Source: Balanoglossus misakiensis
Taxonomy: Eukaryota > Hemichordata
NCBI GenBank assembly: GCA_040954595.2
Contig: CM082583.2
Coordinates: 2,666,001-2,730,000, forward strand
Direction: 5' to 3'
DNA length: 64,000 nt
In this document: one piece after another, positions 13,451-27,046 of the stretch
Layout of the letters: each line of letters opens with the position of its first letter
Numbering within the stretch: the first letter of the stretch is position 1
Program-made: the position numbers and the translations under genes
The notes under the pieces: generated by a model
Database searches by the model: none
Told to the model about the DNA's origin: nothing
The model's input: only the letters and a program-made list of their open reading frames with translations

Positions 13451-16400
13451 GTAAGGACTCATTCTTTTTGCCCAAAGTTGATGACAGCATGAAACATGGC
13501 CGTTATGAGACACAATACAATACAGCTAACCGACCCCACTTCGATATACAGTGTACATCTTCCTTTATCGATGCTGAATAAATATAGTCTGTGCATGGAA
13601 TATTGTCCAGCACTCACCCCATTAAAATACTGGCTGATTTTATCCCATAAGGCAATACACAAATATACGGATTGTTTTCAGACAAGAAAAATACAACTTT
13701 ATCGTCAGCCGTGGTTACTGTCAAATGTAGACACCGTGCATCTTAATTTAGGCTGACTTGCGGAAATACAAACCACTCCAAATGAGTTTCTTCGAGAGGG
13801 ACACTCTCCATAGATTCGTGTATCAATTATTTTCGGCTTAAAAAGCTTTATGTGATTAATATGGACGTGCTTGACCTAACATGTCTACTTGAATATTTAC
13901 GTCACCCCACTAACTACAAGTAATTATACTGGTTTATATTCCAAAAAGTAAGAATATCTGTAACATATCATTTTCTTTATACATCAATTTACAAATGATT
14001 TGATGGGCCAATGTTTTATCCTTTTCAGCAGATGAGAGACGAATACTGCGGAACTATTGATATAATTTGTTAAAATTTGGAATACAAGTGTTACAATTAC
14101 AATTTATACAAACTTGGGAGGATTGCAACAACTTTGGTCGACATTCGTTTGATAGGGTTCACGACATTTGTAGCAATTGATTTTGCAGTTTTTACTCTCC
14201 TCCTCACACTCCTCCTCTAAAATGGGTGAATTATACAAATTTCAGACTATCTCTGATATTTAAACCTCCATCGCACACTTGAGTGCTATCACGTTACTAT
14301 GACGACGGTTTTGACGTCCAAATATGTGTCGTACGGCAAAGCAAATAGATTCTCATGGTTGAGACATTCACAAAATAATGCACATCGCGTTTTATTCCTG
14401 GAACAAAATTTGCAGATTGGTATATGAAGACTACAACAAATCTAAAGCACTGGTGCGTAATTGGTGACGTCACTATGGGCTGCACAATGTAAATTTTGTT
14501 GTATTTCATAAGCACAGACGACGGCATTCGAGAAAATCCCTAACCGTAAGAAATGCTCCAACCGCTATTCAAGCTATGTGATTCATACAAGTCACGCTGA
14601 ACTGATTACAAAGACTGCACATGAAGCATTGATAGCCAGGCTCGTCTTAGTCTGCATTTCCTTCTCGAACATTAAACATTAAAGGCATTTCTTTTTTAAA
14701 GATAGATCTTGGGATACGTGTTTGAAAAAATAAATGTGAATTGACGCCAGTCTGTGAAAAAATACAGTAGCATCACCTTCTCAGTTACATCTTAATTCTA
14801 TAAGTCACGTAGGACACCTTTGGGGTGAAGGGCCACTGGAGCCCCTTATCCATTGATTCCGTGATGAATGGGGTCACATAGGTGCCTGGTTATGCACAGA
14901 CTGTCGTAATGAAGTATTTGGCTAACCCATTACTCGGCAAATTTGGCTGTAGTACAGTTAAGCTTTCTACTTCGTGAAACTACGAAAACAATGTGTTCTC
15001 ATTTGTGTATATTTTACTTCCAACAAGTATAAGAAACCAACTGCCTATAGCTTTAGAGGATAGTGTTTGATTACTTGGGAGCTCAAGGGTCCGCTATTTA
15101 ATTTGTACAATATAGAATGCTAAAATATTATGCACATATTTATATTTATATCTAAATAATACCTTCCCAACATGCATTCTTATCGCAACTGCTATCGCGT
15201 TATCCATGCTCCACACATTTATACCGACAACGTTAAATTACTTATATTGCCACAAATTATTGGCAGAGTGTTTTGTAATATTCCTAAAAAGACATCGCTT
15301 CCAGCTGTCCGCTGGAAAAATCGATCTAAACTACCCATTTCCTGACGAATTGAAATATGTCCCCTTTTAGATAATGATAATGTGTACTGCATTGAAAATC
15401 TACGCCGAAATGGAAACAGCCACAGGGAGTATCTTCGGGCTTTGCAACCTGACTTTTGACCAGTAAATTTACGCTAACACTGATAAGAAGCTAATCTGCA
15501 ACAAGATCTCCCAGTCAAAGATAGGATAAACTCCATTTCAAATGTAATCCTGTCTTGTCATATATTTTCTTGTTATTTTACCGAACGGATTATGTAAGCG
15601 TCAGAAGGGACAACAAGCACTAATGAATGAACATAATTCAGAATATGGCGACCGATAAGCAAATCTAAAACGGCTTTGTCGGTCAAACTTTCAAATGGTT
15701 TAACAGTTAATTTTGGCAGGGTATTTACTGTGTCAAAGACTGCAGGGTCACTGTGGTATAGTCATTTGATACTGTTCATTATCGATGACTTGCCGTGGAC
15801 ACCACTAAGAACGTTTGGTTCACCATAAACGTTAGGTGACATTACACCCACGTCATATTAATACTTAGTGTACAAAATAAAACTTCGTTGTTTTAAGGTA
15901 TAGATGCACGTTCGTTAGCTCTGAACGCATTTTTCTAATCTTGTTCATACTGTTAAAATTTTGGAACTCTGACACAAGTGGAAGGTACTCAAAAAGGATT
16001 TTAAATTAGGCATAACAGACGCATAAATGGTGTCAAATAACTAAAAACGACTTGGTAAACAAAAAACTGGCGAATCTACATATATCTTGCACTACACATA
16101 ACTATTGACAAAATGTTAATAGATTGAATTCTGCGAGAGTTACAGCCACTTTAATTATATGCTCCAGCAAAATGTATTCTGAGTGGATCGCTATGCGAAT
16201 GAGCTATTATCTCTAATATTAGTTTCACAGCTGGTCAGGAACGTTTAAATGTAAATAGCTCTTATACAGTTTGTTGTTTATTTCCAGTGACACTTTCACT
16301 CTGTGTTGGTGGGTTGTTTATCTACAAAAGAGCATTTAGAATTAGCGAAGGTGCATTTTCTTTTCATTTTTAGCAGGATGTCTGCCATGTCTTCAATCCT

Positions 16401-19400
16401 GATCAGTTTTTTACACCTATGTTGTGATTGTCGGAAAACAAAACACTAAAAAAAACGCCCAGACACTCTTTTGTTCTTAAAGACATAACCATTGTAGTGT
16501 GAAAATTTTAATTAAAACGGACAAACACTGCAGAAGCGAATTGAGATTCAAACTCACAGACCAAGTGAAAAATGTGAACGGAGATAACGGTAGTTTATTA
16601 TAATCACATTCCTAGTGTAGATGTACTAAAATCGATATTTTAACTTGTGGCATTGTTTCGAAATTATAACAGTGTCAAGCCAAGACTGCCTACGATTGAA
16701 AAAGTACAAAACAAAACCAAAGATTGTATTTCCAGAGCCAACGAACGTAAATCTATACCTTAAAGTCCTCATTAATCATCAGATTCATCTCGCTTGTCAG
16801 CGTTATAGCAGATAAAACTTTCAATGGAGAACACAATTATCCAGTAAACTAGCATTCGAGGATTACTTTTAACACACGCATTCTCGTCCAATGGATTAAC
16901 TTAACATGTACATCCTGGTCCCGGCATCGGGAGGTTAATTCACCATGTAAACTGCTGTAATTAGCATTCATATCCATATGTTCCTTAAGACCCATCTAAA
17001 TCGAGTAATTTGAACATTTATCTATAATGCAATCGGAAGGCAGTTTTCTTGTATTTAGTAAAACGCAGCGCATTGTTAAAGTAACAGGTTGAAATTGAGT
17101 AATAAAAGAAATCCACATTCGCGGAGCAATTGCGACTCATTTTCACTGCTGAGTTAATAGCCCCATCGGTTGAATTTTGATTGCACTTGCCACATTTGAC
17201 CTCATGGTGAAGCTGGGAGCTCCGGCTGAATTTCCACTCGCGGGACAAAATTTATATTTCCTTCAGAAAATGAGGAAAATTTAAATACATGCATAAGTAA
17301 ATATCTTATGAGATGCGGATCGCATTTCGTTAAGACTATTTACATGTAAACTGGTTGTATACTTTTGTTAAAAACATATTTTACTTGGTGAGAAAGAATG
17401 ATAATTGATTAGCACTGATCACAGTAGTATGGCCGTTTTGGATGCTTTCTATTTTATTTTGGGGGACAAACTGAATAAAGTTAAACCTGTAGTTGTGTGC
17501 AGACATTTTTACTTTCCGTTTAAGAATTCATGCTATATTTTGTTCACAGAAAGAAAATCCGTGTTTAGAAACGTCAGCATTTGACTGTACTGAAAAAAGG
17601 TCAATTTTGCTCAAGTCCATAAACTGAGCGATTTAGATATTAATCGTTTAAACAAGATTATTTTAAGTCGGCAATCGACTTGTAAACATACACACATTTA
17701 GCCGTTTCCCATATGATTCAAATAGTCACCAGGGTAGAGATACTTCGTATCTAGTAACTGCAATTGACATAACATATCACTGGAGTGGGTAGAATGATAT
17801 AAATTTGTGTAACAGGGACAAGGTCGCTAAAACTTGACAAAGATTTGTGCATTTTAGCACATTTTCAAGGCTATTTCACAACCCATACATGGACTTTACA
17901 CATTATTACTGCCATTGTGTATATTTTAGTCAGTACCAAAAACTACACGCGGAAGTATTGCCATGTTATACCACTCAAGGAACAGGATACGGGTGCGGGC
18001 TGAGTTGTAACAACTGTTCGTTTAGTTTCAATGAGTGGAATAACAATAAAGCCTAAAAAAAGAAATGCAAATGACCAAAATAATGCCAATAGTTAGCGAC
18101 ATGTGTAAGTTGATGACGTTGTACGCGGAACGGAATAGATTGTACAACAAGAAAAGAAGTCGTTAAAGGTTTGGGAACTAACGGATATTGCAAATGTGGC
18201 AGATAGTTGGAAATAATTGTATTATCACAATGAAAGCAAGTTTCACTGATGCAATTGCTAACCACAGATAGATTAAAGTCAGCTGAGCTCATTGAAAACA
18301 GAAAAGGAATATCCAAAACAACAATCAACAGAGAGTTGGCATCGTGATATAGGCTTCAATGTCTTCATCATAGAAACCCTTTCCCTGTTGAACCATACAA
18401 ACAGACTTTCGTCAAGAAGATGACTAATACATTTTGTGATTAAGCAGAAATGTCTGAACAGCATAAACAGCAAAAGTCAGGATGCTACGTCGACATGTGT
18501 CTCTCGGCAATTGCCAACAATTTGATCCATATTTATGAGGGGGTATTAAACATGCCTATAATTGTGACTTAAAATGCCCAAATGCACTCATCCAGCTGTG
18601 TGTTTCGTTCTGTAGCTTAGCAATAGCCAACATGACGACTGAAAAATAAATCACAAATTTAACAAAGGGGATTATTAGTGAACTCATAAAACACTTGTCA
18701 AGCCTCGACTGTCAATACAGTGACGTGATTTAGGCCTTGGTATCATGACTACCATGCCAGGAGATATGGAGATGTCTGCCTCAAATGTCAGCAATCCGTT
18801 CCCAATAAATATTGAAAAAGTATTTTTCGCCGCCCAAAGATGTAATTATACCCATACATATACAGTATATATATTATGATTTTAAGAAATTATAATGTAA
18901 TACATGTAATGTTTAATGTAATGTTGGTGACATTCGCCGTTTTAGTATTAAAATTAATGATAGAACACATTCCCGAGTCGGATTTTTTGTGGCGCATGCT
19001 GTATTTAATTATGGTGGTCTCTATGATTAAAGGAAGGTTTTACAGAAAAATCGTACCGTTTATATTGTCATCAATCACGTCGACAACTGGAATTTTCTAC
19101 TCAATCGTGGCTGTGGTCATATCATTGGCGTATTTTTTAATGCTGGCGTCATGAGTAGAATCGACGACAGAGGTCGCTATCACACACGAAAGTTATTCAA
19201 AAATGGTCACTCGGGTAGTCAACAACAGTTATCACGCCAGTAACCGCACACAATACCACATATATTTGTAGCAAAGCAAGGCACTCAATCGCGACTAGAG
19301 GCATCCGCGTAAAGCTTTGAAATGCTCCTAACTGCCTAGCAACAGTTATTTCGGTTATGGCAATAATACTTCTATTAAGTTTTCAAGTATCATGAAGGTA

Positions 19401-20430
19401 GTGTTGTCAGACGAAACTGCCTGGCAACTACAACCAAGAAGCTGCACAACTACAATGTTTTATGGAAAATATTAGAGTGAGATTTCAATGGTACCCCGGA
19501 CCCTTACGCATGTGAAATGCATATAGATATACTACAGTGCGCTGAGGGCCAATTCTACATTTCTGACATTTCCCTAGTAAAACACACACTTCTAAGGTGC
19601 ACGAGCTGCTCTTCGGTTCAAAAAAGTGATATTTGATATAGCCGAGAATTCAGAGAGTACGGTTTAACATTGCCCGATTATAGGGCAACAGAAATGTCTA
19701 GACGTCAGTAGGGACAAAAGGATTATCGGAGATGAAGTTAATTCGGACTGCAGGAACAGCAAAATACTAATGAATCTTTTCAAAAAAGAGCGAAGGGTTT
19801 AAAATCGAGGCACCCAGTGAACAGTGGAAAGACAGTGACAGCGCGCCATTTTTTAATCTCGATTAATTCTTTTATAAGCATGCATTTGAAACGCACACAA
19901 TAGCGGATAGTGGAACTCCACATACGATTCATCGTACCTGTTTAAGTAAACATAAAATAGTCTTTTTATCGGCGAGGCGGCAAGCAGATTTTCAGATAAC
20001 AAGTGTTCTCGTTTAATCGAGATTGGCAGTAATCTTCAAGTTTGGTTTCGTTTCAAAAACGAAATTTCTATTGAAAAGAACAATGTCTTTTCTGTGGGGA
20101 GATTTTCCATCTAACCGCCGACGCACCGATTCCCGTAAGTTTTCATGTTGGTAAGGAATACATTATATTTGATTTCTGTAACTACCTTGGGCGCCATCTT
20201 ACGAATTAGTTAACATAAGCCGATGCACAAGATTTGTCAAAATAGGTTTCCTTGGGGAGATTCCGTCTTCATTTCCTGTTCAGGGTTACTTAAAATTGAT
20301 GGTAGCTAACTCTGAGATTACAATAAGAGACATTAAACCAAGGTTAACTTTGCGGCCTCCGGTGGTTTGTTGATCTGTAAGCCTTGGTTGTCTTAATAAC
20401 TCTGCCTCCTTCTTTTCTTTTCTATTTCAG
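13451..20430 (+). other. Intron 1 of the GPCR gene
   Basis: A 6980-bp intron in phase 0, opening with GTAAGG and closing with a pyrimidine-rich TTTCTATTTCAG. It is AT-rich. A hydrophobic open frame at about 18876-19154 is explained by composition. I see no nested gene and no element with clear ends. Confidence 0.85.
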
Positions 20431-20635
20431 ATTGTCATCTTCCATGTTTCGTCACCACCACATAACCCTACATTCACACAGTGCGTTAACTATGGAGCTT
20501 TTCCGAATGGTTTTTTGGAAGATGTCTATGGCACATTTGTCATCTTTATGCTGTATTTAATCCCTCTGGCGTTCATCATATTTTCCTACTCCACAATATT
20601 CTACCAGATATCAAAGCGCTCCAAGGACTATTCTG
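20431..20635 (+). CDS. GnRH/corazonin-family GPCR, exon 2 (end of TM4 to start of ICL3)
   Basis: Second coding exon, 205 nt, adding residues 214-281 plus one base of codon 282. It follows a TTTCTATTTCAG acceptor. The second extracellular loop contains TQCVNYGAFPNG; QCV with Cys231, the partner of C153, followed by an aromatic/Phe-rich segment is typical of the GnRH/corazonin/AKH receptor group. TM5 (about 245-268) includes the usual proline in LYLIPLAF. The exon stops in the third intracellular loop (KRSKDYS) at a GTAGGT donor, phase 1. Joining to exon 3 makes a GAT codon and keeps the frame open, which supports both junctions. Confidence 0.92.
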
Positions 20636-20791
20636 GTAGGTACAGATTTATATTTCAGCTGAGAACCACCAGATACAAAATTAATATATTCACCTTTTTG
20701 CAGGTTACTTTATATGTTGTCTTGATTTTCTTGACATGTCTAATTGAACGGAATGTTCGTTAAAAACAACGACGACGTGCGTACGGCCAGA

Positions 20792-20793
20792 AT

Positions 20794-20825
<32 letters not shown>

Positions 20826-20832
20826 GGCAGGC
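20792..20832 (+). repeat. (GACA)n microsatellite
   Basis: About nine to ten tandem copies of GACA, the last ones drifting to GGCA, 157 bp into intron 2 of the receptor gene. Confidence 0.9.
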
Positions 20833-21399
20833 AAAGATCAGTAGCACATTTATGTGTGTGAATATGATAAAATTACTTAGGTGAACATTTATATATAAGA
20901 CACACTTTATAACAGAGTTAAAAAATTATATTTATTATTTATTTGTTCAAATAAATATACTATCTGTGTTTATAAAGATTGAGTTGTTTTGTATTTGTAG
21001 CACACCAAAAATATACTGTATCTTCCATTGACACTTGGTAATCACTATACAGTGCTCTTTGCATACACACACTACATACACTAGGTTTGTTGAGAGGCAG
21101 AATTTGAGCTGGGGGACCTTGTGCTGCTACATGAAAAAAAATAGCGTCAAGGACACTGTGGTCCCATTTGAGGATTATGCGGAAACAGTGACACACCAGA
21201 ATAAAAATTACAGGTGACATTCCAAGCAGATATGATTTAACCATATAGAAATATCGAATTTAAAAAAATAACAAGGAACATGCCCAATAAACTGCCATGT
21301 GTCATGGCAGTCTTACAAGTGGTGCGAGAAAAATTTATTTTTGACCAAAAATTGTCTGTACAAACACATATGACAGGCAACTTCTTTCAGTCAGCCCTG

Positions 21400-22631
21400 G
21401 AACAGGCAGACACACATCCCTCGACAACATATGGCAAACCGTCCGTCTCCATTATGGTTTTCAATCGACTGGTGCCCCGGATCTACTTGATTTTTGTGAT
21501 ATTCGCCTCGAGCCAGGCGAACGCCCTGAGGACCTGTTTCAGCGATTGACTGCTTTCGCCGAAGACAACCTGCTCCGAAAAGACAGCAGCATCACCCACC
21601 ACGGGGACCAAATAACGGAGGATGAAGAACTCTCCCCCTCGTTGGAAAATTACATTATCCTTCGATGGCTACAGCTCATCCATAAAGACCTACCAAGATT
21701 GGTGAAGCAGAGATATGGAACTGAGCTTCGCACACGTACACTTGCTTCAATCAAGCCAGAAATATCACAGGCCTTATCGTCCCTTCTAGATGAAATCAGA
21801 TCTATGAGGGAGGTGTCTGTTATGCGAGCTGCTACATCACGCAACCGCTTCACGTCTCAGAAAGATAGTGACACTTGGGATGATCGCTCCAACGGTGGTG
21901 TAGTAGACTGCCCCAAACCCAAACGAGACCGGCGACAGTACTGTTCCTGCCCATTATGTAAACAAACGGGGCGCCCTGACGACCATTTCCTCAGTGTTTG
22001 CAAGTTTTTGCCAGATGAAGACCGCAGATTCATGACCAAGGCGCGTCGCATCGCGAGTATCATTGACAAAGACCCTGAAGAAATGCATCGACTTGACTCT
22101 GATTCTTCAGATGATGACATGAAGGCCGGTCCCTCCATATCCAGAGTCCAAGTGCGCAGTCCCCCCATATCCAGAGTCCAAGTGCGCCAGTCTCCTTACC
22201 TCGATGCGTGCTACAATCGTCACACAGTTCGTCTGACAATCGACACCGGTGCCACTGGCAACATGATACGGCTCTCCACTGCGAAGCGCCTCGATGTTCC
22301 TATCCAGGCAACCTCACAGTCCACTCGCCAAGCCGATGGGTCATCAGCTCTCACCGTCATCGGCGAGACCAGATTCACTCTCACCCGTGATGACGAGCAA
22401 TTTACGTTTGAGGGACTGGTAACTGAAAGCCTCGATGCGGAGTTCCTCGCAGGTATACCTTTCATGGACACCAATGATGTCGGCTACCACCAGTTCAGTG
22501 AACACACGAAGGCTCCACTTGACGTTTTTACAGAGGTGCCTGTGCTTGACGTAGACGACCTGGTCTACCCCCATTCAGATCACAGGAAAATACAGCCCTG
22601 TGACTGTTACTTGGTTGTTGGCATTACATAG
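21400..22631 (+). mobile_element. Ty3/gypsy-like retrotransposon relic, gag and protease only
   Basis: Reading from about 21400 the frame is gag-like, with a spaced retrotransposon motif LEPGERPEDLFQRL (about 21507-21548) followed by EDNLL. From 21546 the frame is open to a TAG at 22629. It contains a cysteine/histidine cluster (CSCPLCKQTG...DHFLSVC, residues about 133-152), an acidic segment, a short direct duplication of ISRVQVR, and a pepsin-like protease centre LTIDTGATGN at about residues 229-238. After a partial protease tail (EFLAGIPFM) similarity ends and no reverse transcriptase, RNase H or integrase follows. The element is therefore internally deleted or truncated. It lies in the receptor's second intron in sense orientation. 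Confidence 0.8.
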
Positions 22632-22689
22632 ACGTTGTCACCTTCACCTTTGTACTAGACTGACGGGTGTGGCCCTTCACCCAAAACCA

Positions 22690-22709
22690 CCGTCCCCCCC
22701 CCCCCCCCC
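22690..22709 (+). repeat. C-rich homopolymer tract
   Basis: A run of about 15-18 C residues shortly after the truncated gag-protease frame, close to where pol has been lost; it may mark a deletion or repair junction. Confidence 0.6.
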
Positions 22710-22993
22710 CACTTGACCAGCCAGATGGAGCGGCAGCTGAAAGGCCGGATGTCGTACCCCAGAGGACTTACAGGACATTATTTTGGGACAGTTTTCACCT
22801 ATTTCATCGTATTTGTATTTGGGGACAGTTTTTCCCTGCTTTCGTGTTATGCCACTTTGTCTACTTCTTGTGAAACTGTTTAGTTTCCGCTTTATTGAGT
22901 TTAGCCTGGCAACGCAATGTGCCTCCGCAGATTCTGCTCATGTTCATTGTTTTTCTTCAAAAAAAGGAAAGAAGCAAAGTGGTTGCGCCACTA

Positions 22994-23174
22994 TGTTAGT
23001 TGTTAGTAGTTTGACCCTTGACCCCACTACCCACAATGCTTTGCCTGTGGCGTAGCTTTCTCTCTCTCTGCTCGTCCGCCATCTTGTAACTAGCGGCATA
23101 GTGCGTTCGTAATAAAACCGTTCGTGTTATCGACCAACGTGCCTGGTTGTAGTCTTTGCTGGTGTCTGACAACA
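22994..23174 (+). mobile_element. Possible 3' LTR of the Ty3/gypsy-like relic
   Basis: A 181-bp segment that begins TGTTAGTTGTTAG and ends CTGACAACA, i.e. TG...CA with short inverted ends TGTT/AACA. A purine-rich run precedes it (about 22962-22978) and an AATAAA polyadenylation signal lies at 23111-23116. These are features of a short Ty3/gypsy LTR. No second copy was seen upstream of gag, so the call rests on end motifs and position only. Confidence 0.45.
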
Positions 23175-23673
23175 CAGTGGTTGTGTCCACGTTGGCGCTG
23201 CGTACAATACTTCCGCATTAGCTAATTAATATTAATATGTACTATTGCGCATGCGCTTTCCGCGAAGAAACGATATCTAATTTTAGATTGAATACGAACT
23301 GCTAATGGCTTTCCAAAAACATATTATCACATGAATTTGCCCATATCACCACCTGTGTGACGTAGACGAGGACAAATGAAAAATCCAGAATCCCCTGTTC
23401 TACGTCATCAACCAGAACTATTTCCACCGATTCGCCGATCACCGTAAACTTTGTACAGAAAATGTTACAAGTACGTGAACCTGCGTTTACAGTACAGAAA
23501 TGAAATAAAAAATGACGTTTCCCAGACAATATCGCCTGGTAAATTCAATAAGAGAAAGGTGAAATTTGGAAAGAAGACAGTCGACACAATGATCCTTGAT
23601 GTGTTTGCAGCTGTAGGCCAGTCAGGTCCCGAGCGAGTAAGCCAAACATATTATTCCGGAAATGGTTTCAAGC

Positions 23674-24800
23674 CTGAAACTCTATATTCCACCGGTCATC
23701 TAAATGTATAAGACGTGGAAACAAGTCACGGTAAAATTGTTAGAGAATCGATAACATGTGTGTAAGGTCCCAGGCTGAGTTTCTATCGCAACGATCGTTT
23801 GTATTTCTTGACCTGGCCGACGCAGCAAATGCAAAAGTGGACTCCCCCTGTCACCCAATTCCATAAAGGATGACCTCACCCATGAACCCAACGGCCCCCT
23901 GGCCGGAGAAACTGACCAGTCCCTTAGACTTATTTTTAAATTCCTGTCACATTAATGGTTTCGGGATACATTGAACTGGAATTCGGTTTGTTTTTATACA
24001 TTTTTAACATGAAGTATGTAATTGTCCTAATAAAAATACAACTGGCGGTATGGCTTCGCTAGGACGCTGTGTTGACACAGGGACGGCGAGGCGATGATTG
24101 ACAGGCCAAATTCTGGTCAATGTTACTAACTCAGCGAATCTGACCGGTAGTCATGACGCAAAGGGTATAAACTTTCAATTTTATGAATGAACATCAATTC
24201 CATTATTTGCATATCTATAAGAAGACTGTTCATGTGATAAATCTGTAATCTCACGATGTTTGATTAACGTGTGTTTGTATAGTTGTTTATTTGGTAGTGG
24301 TCGTGGTGCATAATGACTGTGTAATTGCTCTCATGTACACAGAAAATAATTGAACACTTTACACTTCCACGCGATCGACAGCTGTTTGAATGGCGTAGTT
24401 ATTGTTTCCCAGGGACGCTTCTGAAAAGCACTGAAACCAGATTTCTCCCAAAATCATCGTTGTTTCAAAAGCTCGTGTACTTTTTCGTTGATAACTTTAT
24501 GTTGTGTGTGTTTATAAAGCCAACTACTGTCGTTGTGTGGTGTAATTCTTTACGCTTGGACCTGTTTTGGCCGATTTTCATAGAGCCAAGATCGTTGTTG
24601 TTGTCTGTTGTCAGTCAAACGGCATTAAGATTCGCCACTGATTTGGGGGGCCTTTTATACCCCGCACCGCGGGGTTAACGTCATCGTATACAGTACTCGT
24701 GAGTTTCGCGGAGGCGTACAACTACTCGCCTACAGCTCGAAGTTGCACTGCTCCGCGAAAACCTCTCGTATATGTTAACGTAGCCATAGATATCATGGGA
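23674..24800 (+). repeat. Dispersed repeat family B, copy 1
   Basis: Aligns in the same orientation with 45415-46115. Matches begin at CTGAAACTCTATATTCCACCGG and continue through AAATGTATAAGACGTGG, AACAAGTCAC, GGTAAAATTGTTAGAGAATCGAT, ACGATCGTTTGTA, GGGATACAT and finally AGTTGCACTGCTCCGCGAAAAC and ATCATGGGATTA. This copy has roughly 500 bp extra (about 24220-24728), including a GC hairpin CCCCGCACCGCGGGG (about 24660-24674). No coding function seen. Confidence 0.75.
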
Positions 24801-27046
24801 TTATATATTATTATCAAGTTAAACCTCTAATAGTACGTGTAAATGTGAACATAATAAATAATGCATGCCGCATCCGTTTATTCAGCCTCCAGTAGGAGAA
24901 GTATATTAAACCGTGGTCGGCGTACATGCGCATTAGAATGTTCACAAAATTCAAATGTCATCCGTCGGCTAAGAATAAGGATACGATTTAAGGAGTTTAT
25001 CTTCAAACTATGCATGAAAACGCTTCAGCGCACGGCGCTTTCAAATGAGTTCTCAATTATTTCACATTTTAGCTTTACATCAAATTTCAAAACATTATGC
25101 TGAATTTGCCATATATTTCTACACTTGTTCTTGTTTACCTAATTTGATTTGTGATCTGATAGTGTTTAAAATCAGAAATTACCCGTCGGGTTTCTGAGTT
25201 CCCGGTAATACCCAAATTTACTTCTTAATGGGTTTAGGTATGAGAGGGTTAAAACCAAAGATATAGCTTGTGAACGTTTACAGCAGAGTGAATATAGTTA
25301 TCAATACAACGAAGGGTGTGCCCGTTTACAATTCCTGCTTGGCATAATATCGCTAATCAGACACTTTTATGTGAATGATTACCGATGTCGCATGGAATAC
25401 GTTCGATAATCAACCACTGGATAATTTATTTTTACATTGGAGTTTAAGCTTATTAGCCATGTATTTTATAACAATCCACTGATAATTTTCTCAAATTAAC
25501 TATATCCCTTGAAATTATATTACTCTCTATAAAAGTGTCCCTGATATATCGTTTTTCTGGCACTATTTATCGCTTATGAAAATTATTTTCAATAGAAAGA
25601 ACATAATGGAAAGATTAATAACTATCTATTCAACAACAGACTGACTTGGCTGGCTTCGTAATTTTAGACAGTTCAATATGATAGAGACTATACGACTTTG
25701 TCTCTGCAATCGCCCAATCAGTATAAAACATTATTCATTCAGGAACCCCGTCAGACAAAGTACATGTACTAATGAATTTTACCTGGCAAATATTAACTGT
25801 CCTGTATCATACCGACTACTTTTCACAAATTTCGGAAATATATTATTGTTGATATATTCGCTTAGAAAACAAAATTAATTGAATTTATCCACCATCGCTG
25901 ACGTTCTCATTTTGATTTCTGAAAGATCATACAGGGTTAAATGGTCTCAACATTTTTGGCTGACGTTTTCAAACGCTTCCAGATAAATTTACATTCAAGT
26001 CACGATTTCAACCGACAATCACTATGGTCTCGTCTGAAGTTCATCCCGCTGTTTCATCTTTAATTCTCGCCACGCATTACAATGATGGAAATTTATGACA
26101 AAAGCAATTGATTTGGTAACCAATAATAAAAGTGTTCTTATGACATTTACAGTGGGTAACTATTAACTTTAAATTTGACATGAGTTTGAGGTTCTTATGC
26201 TCGATGGCAGTGTCTTTTTTGCACTGAAAGTTTGGCGCTGTGAATTTTCGATCCTTGCAATTGCCTTGATGCGCCGTTGTCTGACTTGGACGCTGTGTCC
26301 CCTTATACATGTAGGCATTTTTAAAACTACAGGCAGACATTAGAACAGCCCTGTGACAGTGTTAAATAAGTACAGATCCTGAGAAACAACGTCTGTTTCA
26401 TGGATTGTGAATTAGAGTCTCAAGATTGGGTATATGTTTAAAGCGAAGAAAATGTAACGTAAAAAATACAAGGTCCAGTGGTACCTAGGGCATAGTAAAT
26501 CGGGCTTTAAAACGACAGCCATGCAGTTTTGAGCAGTTATCTAATAGTGCAGACACTGAAGTAATAGTTCAGCACTGAACATTGGATAGCTTAGCTTAGA
26601 CCTGGAAACAACAGTTTGGGAAAATATATGACGTAAAGTATAAGATGTCGGACAACGGTGGAAAGATCGGCGACGGCAAGTGTTTTACTCCTCTTCTACA
26701 TATTTTAATCAAATGGAATGGAATAACGCATCGCATTCAAAGAGGTCGATAGGTCGTCCGGGATTTTAGTCCAGCCTGCAATAATGCCAACGAGAGTTGT
26801 CATTCTCTGGTCGATTGCATAGTTACACCGTATGCATTTCTGTACTAACATCTGCGCGAAATCCACAAGGCTGGCTTGATTTGTAAGAAGGTGAACTGTC
26901 TTAGGTAAAGTTTAGTAAAGTTTATAAAACATGAATAATAGCACCAACGTTGCAACGGGTGGCCTAGTGCAGCGACATATTATGTCAGCCGAGGGAAAAC
27001 TATCGCTTTGCATTGACTTCTCTCATTTTTTCTCTGACAAATGCAG
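24801..27046. other. Gene-free remainder of intron 2
   Basis: AT-rich sequence with no protein-like frame and no repeat with readable ends. Confidence 0.6.

Larger units (their letters stand above)
20636..27046 (+). other. Intron 2 of the GPCR gene
   Basis: A 6411-bp phase-1 intron (GTAGGT...TGACAAATGCAG). It contains a GACA microsatellite (about 20792-20832), a decayed Ty3/gypsy-like gag-protease segment (about 21400-22631), a possible LTR (22994-23174) and a copy of dispersed repeat family B (23674-24800). Confidence 0.85.

Noticed and set aside
16540-16570. tRNA B-box-like GAGATTCAAACTCAC
   Set aside because: No matching A box, no cloverleaf arms and no terminator at the right distance.
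18876-19154. 92-codon hydrophobic frame in intron 1
   Set aside because: T-rich sequence gives hydrophobic codons by chance; no family resemblance and no splice context.
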